Shown here in pieces: positions 5,539 through 8,331 of a stretch of 8,331 nucleotides of DNA. The stretch comes from Nitrospinota bacterium (GTDB lineage: Bacteria; Nitrospinota_A; UBA7883; JADGGD01). Below the pieces are notes generated by a model. The model was not told the origin of the DNA. It worked only from the letters and a program-made list of their open reading frames with translations, and made no database searches. Location: NCBI GenBank assembly GCA_015229165.1, contig JADGCD010000083.1:1-8331 (forward strand). Direction: 5' to 3'. Position 1 is the stretch's first letter. The number at the start of each line of letters is the position of its first letter. The translations under genes and the position numbers were made by a program.

Positions 5539-6327
5539 GTGAAGATCCTGATCCTCGGCGACGTCTACGGTCATTCGGGCCGTCGCATCGTGAAGACCCG
5601 TTTGGCGAACATGATCGCCATGACCAAGGCCTCGTTCGTGGTGGCCAACGGCGAAAACCTGGCCGGCGGTTTCGGCATCACGAAAGAGAGCCTCGATGAA
5701 ATGTTCGCCGCCGGGGTGGACGTCGTCACCGCCGGGAACCATACCTGGGATAAAAAGGACGCCCTCAAGCTGGTGGAGAGCGAGCCCCGTTTGTTGCGCC
5801 CGGCCAATATCCCGGCCCTCGCCCCCGGCAGGGGCGCAGGGGTCTTCGAGAAGGAGGGGGTGAAGTTTGGCGTCCTCAACCTGATGGGGCGGGTCTTCAT
5901 GGACGCCATCGACTGCCCCTTCCAGCGGGCGGAGGCGGAGCTGGTCAAACTGCGCGAGGAGACCAACATCATCCTCGTCGATATGCACGCCGAAGCATCC
6001 AGCGAGAAAAAGGCGATGGGCTATTTTCTCGACGGTCGCGTCTCCGTGGTCTACGGCACCCACACCCACGTCCCCACCGCCGACGAGCGGATTCTTCCCC
6101 GGGGGACCGGCTTCCAGAGCGACGTGGGAATGACCGGGCCGATCCACTCGGTCATCGGGGTGAAGACGGAGATCATCCTGAAGCGGTTCACGCAGAAGTT
6201 GCCGGAGCGGTTCGAGGAGGCCCACGGCCCGGCGGAGCTCAACGCCCTGCTGGTGGAGTTGAACCCGGTCACCGGGTTCGTCAAGACCATTAACCGGCTC
6301 CATCTGGAAGAAGAGACGAAAGCCTGA
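5539..6327 (+). CDS. ymdB: YmdB-type metallophosphoesterase (TIGR00282 family)
   Basis: This is a two-metal calcineurin-like phosphodiesterase of 262 aa, the normal length for the family. Bacillus YmdB hydrolyses cyclic nucleotides and influences biofilm and motility decisions; its gene is adjacent to rny there as well. The metal ligands are visible in order: Asp8 (ILGDVYG), Glu39-Asn40 (VANGENLAGG), Asn67 with His68 as the likely general acid (AGNHTWDKK), His150 (VDMHAEASSEKKA), then His175 and His177 (YGTHTHVPTAD). The spacing agrees with the Deinococcus homologue as I recall it, shifted by two. The start is GTG 5539-5541, with GGAG 7 nt upstream. It lies 66 bp after rny, probably in the same operon with a hairpin between. 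The TGA stop is 1 nt from the convergent DinB-fold gene's stop. The native substrate in this organism is unknown. Confidence 0.95.
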   Translation: MKILILGDVYGHSGRRIVKTRLANMIAMTKASFVVANGENLAGGFGITKESLDEMFAAGVDVVTAGNHTWDKKDALKLVESEPRLLRPANIPALAPGRGAGVFEKEGVKFGVLNLMGRVFMDAIDCPFQRAEAELVKLREETNIILVDMHAEASSEKKAMGYFLDGRVSVVYGTHTHVPTADERILPRGTGFQSDVGMTGPIHSVIGVKTEIILKRFTQKLPERFEEAHGPAELNALLVELNPVTGFVKTINRLHLEEETKA

Positions 6328-6328
6328 G

Positions 6329-6799
6329 TTACAGCCTTCCCACATCGAAGAGAAGATAGTCGGTCGCCGCCGCTTTCCCTCCGCCCTTTGCCACCAGCGA
6401 CGCCACCTGCCCCCGGTGGTAGCTGCCGTGGTTGATCACGTGAAACAGGATTCCCCCCACCGTCGAAGAGAGCCGCATTCCGTCGGTGGTCACAAACGAT
6501 ACCATCCGGTCAGGGTCACCCTCGGTCGGATCGGCAAGGAGAGCCATCGTGTCGGCGACGTTTTCCTCCACCGCTTCGGCGAGCCGTCCGCGTGAAAGAA
6601 GGGGGAACATCTCCGGCGCCACCGCCCGCTCCCCTTCGGCGATCCGACTTAGCCAGAGCCGCTCCACGCTGACCATGTGACCGTAGATTCGATAGGCCCG
6701 CTCGTGGTCGGTCGAATCGTCCGGCAACGAAGCGAGAGCGGCCCGATGGGCGGCGAGGTTGTATTTGAACAGTAGCGGGAAGTCGGGGAAACCGCTCAT
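6329..6799 (-). CDS. DinB/YfiT-fold metal-binding protein
   Basis: This 156-residue protein is a four-helix bundle of the DinB superfamily. Family members bind a divalent metal through three His and include thiol-dependent transferases, though most are uncharacterised. The triad is visible as His41 (YGHMVSVERLWL), His124 and His128 (VINHGSYHRGQV), the last being the classic HxxxHRGQ end motif. The start ATG (6797-6799) is preceded by CAGGAG at 7 nt. A longer in-frame extension to 7006 has no ribosome site and reads as low-quality coding sequence. The gene converges on ymdB with a 1-nt gap, leaving no room for a terminator between them. The name comes from damage-inducible DinB of Bacillus and should not be confused with E. 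coli DinB (Pol IV). The reaction is unknown. Confidence 0.88.
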   Translation of the reverse strand: MSGFPDFPLLFKYNLAAHRAALASLPDDSTDHERAYRIYGHMVSVERLWLSRIAEGERAVAPEMFPLLSRGRLAEAVEENVADTMALLADPTEGDPDRMVSFVTTDGMRLSSTVGGILFHVINHGSYHRGQVASLVAKGGGKAAATDYLLFDVGRL

Positions 6800-7098
6800 G
6801 AGGGCGCTCCTGATGGAGAGAAAACGATAGCGACAGTATGGCACACCGAATGCGGGCGGGATGAAGCAGGGGGAGAGCGTGGGGGAGAGGTTGAACTCCC
6901 CTCCCTGTCGCGCCCAAGGGGCGAAGACGCCAGACGTCTGAACGAGAACATGGGGAAAATCGCACACGCGCGCAGGGGGCAGGCGAACGCCTGTTCTCCC
7001 CCGCATCCGTCGATAGGGCGACCCCTATCGCAAAGCAGTGGGGCAAGGCGGCGAAGACGCCGGGTATTGTGCGCGGCGGGGCAGCGCCCATCGCGTCG

Positions 7099-7120
7099 CC
7101 CCCGCGTAGGGGGTTTTTTT
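7099..7120 (+). terminator. Orphan rightward intrinsic terminator
   Basis: CCCCC (7099-7103), loop GCGTA, GGGGG (7109-7113), then seven T (7114-7120). This is a canonical intrinsic terminator on the plus strand. No plus-strand gene lies upstream: the nearest, ymdB, ends at 6327 with a full antisense gene between. It may end ymdB read-through, close an unseen small RNA, or be a relic. Confidence 0.6.
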
Positions 7121-7225
7121 GCGCGGCGGGGTGTTTGTGCGAAGCGGCGCCCCGCCGTCCTGTGTAACGCCGGGGAGTCCGGGGTGAAGAACACCCCGGA
7201 CAGCAGTACAAATGCTTCAAAATAT

Positions 7226-7249
7226 CCCCCCCCCCTTTACGGGGGGGGG
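7226..7249 (-). terminator. Poly-C/poly-G hairpin after the lipoprotein gene
   Basis: A 10-C run (7226-7235), loop TTTAC and a 9-G run (7241-7249). Read on the minus strand it lies 30 nt past the lipoprotein stop and is followed by ATATTTTG, so it can act as that gene's terminator. The homopolymers may vary in length between cells or be mis-sequenced. Confidence 0.55.
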
Positions 7250-7278
7250 CAAGAAAGGGTAAAGGAGTAAGAGGGTAA

Positions 7279-8103
7279 CTAGTTTTTGGCGCAACGGAAC
7301 CCCAAATTGACGTCCGATTCAGCGGGACGGAGGCTGCTCCGGTAAGAGGCCCGCAGAGTGCCGGCGTGATTGAACCACGACCCGCCGCGAGCCACGCGAG
7401 ACGCTCCGGCGAGGGGACCGGTCGGGTCCATCTGACCGTCGGTGTAGTAGTTTTCGTTATACCAGTCGCCGGTCCACTCCAAGACGTTCCCTGCCATGTC
7501 ATAAAGACCGCTGGCGCTGGGGGCGTAGCTCCCCACCGCGCTGGTACCGTTGTGGCAGAAATTGTAGTTGGCGTTAGTGCAGGCGACCGGGCCCGCCACG
7601 TTCCCGGTGGCGTAGGCGTTCACCGGGGCGGTCCCGCCGTTGCGCGCGGCGTACTCCCACTCGGCTTCTGTCGGCAAACGTTTCCCTTGCGCCACGCAAT
7701 AAGCCTGCGCATTGTCCCAGTCGACCAACTCCGCCGGGCAGGTCTCTCTCGAACCGCCGCAACGGGCGTCGGCGTCGAACCAGTAGCTGCTCCAGTCGGT
7801 ATCGCCGCCCCACGCCTGATGCTGGGCCTGCGTCACTTCTTTGGCATCGAGGCAGAAGTCGGAGAGCGTCACCGTATGCTCCGGGTTGTCATGCCAACTG
7901 TCGGTGTTGTCCCCCATGGTGAAGGCCCCCCCGGTGAACTTCACCATGCCGGTGGGGCAGGTCAAAGCGGCAGGAGGGGGAGTCTCGGTGAAAGAACCGC
8001 TTCCACCGCCGGAACCGCCGCAGGCGGGGAGGGAGCAGAGGAGAAGAAGGACAAAGAAAGAGGTCAGAAGGTCAGAAAATTTGCCTTGCAGAATCTGGGC
8101 CAT
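7279..8103 (-). CDS. Lipoprotein with SUMF1/formylglycine-generating-enzyme-like domain
   Basis: The predicted product is 274 aa. Residues 1-28 form a lipoprotein signal: a short polar N-terminus, the hydrophobic SFFVLLLLCSL, and the lipobox L25-P-A-C28. A Gly/Ser linker follows (GGSGGGSGS), then an FGE-sulfatase (C-type-lectin-like) domain from about 50 to the end. Family signatures are MVKFTGGAFTMGD, LPTEAEWEYAAR (143-154), GLYDMAGNVLEW (199-210), RGGSW (239-243) and the terminal NLGFRC (266-271). The redox cysteine pair of true formylglycine-generating enzymes, before NLGFRC, is absent: the stretch reads RASYRSSLRPAESD. Seven other cysteines, for example 115/122/136 and 175/183, probably form disulfides. 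It is therefore probably not an FGE but a surface or periplasmic binding or structural module. The start ATG 8101-8103 has GGAG 7 nt upstream; an upstream ATG at 8179-8181 lacks this. A divergent IS-like ORF lies 54 bp away. Confidence 0.87.
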   Translation of the reverse strand: MAQILQGKFSDLLTSFFVLLLLCSLPACGGSGGGSGSFTETPPPAALTCPTGMVKFTGGAFTMGDNTDSWHDNPEHTVTLSDFCLDAKEVTQAQHQAWGGDTDWSSYWFDADARCGGSRETCPAELVDWDNAQAYCVAQGKRLPTEAEWEYAARNGGTAPVNAYATGNVAGPVACTNANYNFCHNGTSAVGSYAPSASGLYDMAGNVLEWTGDWYNENYYTDGQMDPTGPLAGASRVARGGSWFNHAGTLRASYRSSLRPAESDVNLGFRCAKN

Positions 8104-8157
8104 GACGGGACTCCACGTTGCTGGGTCGGATGGGCGCTTTTCCCACGAAAAGGAGCG

Positions 8158-8331
8158 ATGGAATGTCTCAAATATTACCATAATGCGATTGGTGAAATTC
8201 CGGACCTGGCCCTATATTGGGTTATGGAGATGGAAGGGATCGGTTGTCCAGGATGTGGCTTTTTTGACTGCTACGAGCTGTCCGACGGTCGCCGGAAGTG
8301 TGGCGATTGCGGGCTGAAGTATAGCCCCCGG
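8158..8331 (+). CDS. Zinc-ribbon ORF, probably N-terminus of an IS1595-type transposase, 3' end missing
   Basis: An open frame of 58 codons runs from ATG 8158 to the last base. It begins MECLKYYHNAIGEIPD and carries a zinc ribbon: C30-PG-C33 ... C48-GD-C51, then GLKYSPR. The arrangement, a short helical N-terminus, a CxxC-x14-CxxC ribbon with a Y-x-L-x-DGR centre and a following aromatic-Ser-x-Arg, resembles the N-terminal zinc ribbon of IS1595-family transposases. The catalytic DDE part would lie beyond the window. AAAAGGAG sits upstream, but only 2 nt from the ATG. Base composition drops to roughly half GC with A/T-rich codons (AAA TAT TAC CAT AAT), unlike the neighbouring genes, which supports acquisition. 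No terminal inverted repeat could be placed to its left. Another zinc-ribbon protein is possible. Confidence 0.55.
   Translation, partial: MECLKYYHNAIGEIPDLALYWVMEMEGIGCPGCGFFDCYELSDGRRKCGDCGLKYSPR

Larger units (their letters stand above)
6800..7278. other. Hairpin-rich intergenic region of about 480 bp
   Basis: No convincing gene on either strand. It holds a dense run of inverted repeats: the palindrome CAGACGTCTG (6930-6939), CAGGCG-AA-CGCCTG (6976-6989), CGATAGGG-CGAC-CCCTATCG (7011-7030), CGGCGGGG with CCCCGCCG (7124-7131/7150-7157) and GTCCGGGGTG-AAGAA-CACCCCGGAC (7177-7201). Two direct repeats also occur: GCGAAGACGCC near 6919 and 7051, and GCGCGGCGGGG at 7071 and 7121, exactly 50 bp apart. 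It may be a cluster of extragenic palindromes or the remains of a mobile element. Confidence 0.5.

Noticed and set aside
4108..6345. Very long (745-codon) open frame on the minus strand
   Set aside because: It lies antisense to rny and ymdB, both certain genes. Its translation is His/Asp/Leu/Gly-rich, as expected from the complement of GC-rich coding sequence, with no domain.
6516..7502. 328-codon minus-strand frame spanning the DinB-fold gene and the intergenic hairpins
   Set aside because: It overlaps two supported genes in another frame and is Pro/Arg-rich, with no ribosome site or motifs.
1..8331. CRISPR array, tRNA or rRNA, restriction or toxin-antitoxin system
   Set aside because: No regularly spaced repeats, no tRNA T-loop/acceptor pattern, no rRNA motifs and no toxin next to the RHH gene were seen.

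Overview
The window comes from a GC-rich, Gram-negative bacterium. A periplasmic Do-type protease and a lipoprotein with a lipobox indicate an outer membrane. A proteobacterial-style 6S RNA next to RNase Y suggests a lineage such as the former Deltaproteobacteria or another deep-branching proteobacterial group. The exact lineage cannot be read from the sequence. Most of the window is chromosomal core, with accessory material only at the right edge.

Layout: (1) 1-677, the C-terminal two thirds of purM (purine synthesis), facing right and cut by the window start. (2) 738-2228, an HtrA/DegQ/MucD-type serine protease facing left, convergent with purM and separated from it by a strong hairpin. (3) An AT-rich divergent promoter region (about 2229-2418) serving htrA leftward and a 61-residue ribbon-helix-helix DNA-binding protein (2419-2604) rightward. 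(4) 2605-3897, about 1.3 kb with no convincing protein gene but rich in RNA structure. It holds a 16-bp hairpin, an extended -10 promoter, a 6S RNA (ssrS) at about 3048-3264 with two terminators, and then a hairpin-rich leader. (5) 3898-6327, rny (RNase Y) followed by a ymdB-type metallophosphoesterase, with an 11-bp hairpin between them. (6) 6329-6799, a DinB-fold protein facing left, with its stop 1 nt from the ymdB stop. (7) 6800-7278, about 480 bp non-coding, full of GC-rich hairpins, including a 10-C/9-G palindrome and an orphan rightward terminator. (8) 7279-8103, a SUMF1/FGE-fold lipoprotein facing left. (9) 8158-8331, the start of a low-GC zinc-ribbon ORF that resembles an IS1595-type transposase and is cut by the window end.

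Functionally, the centre is an RNA-metabolism locus: 6S RNA (a regulator of RNA polymerase holoenzyme), RNase Y (a membrane endonuclease that starts mRNA decay) and YmdB (a phosphodiesterase commonly encoded beside rny). The long structured stretch between 6S and rny is the best candidate for undescribed regulation. I did not find a clearly novel multi-gene system. The most useful observations are the 6S RNA, a terminator-like alternative fold inside it, the mutually exclusive hairpins in the rny leader, a promoter that settles the htrA start, and the mobile-element-like boundary at the right edge.
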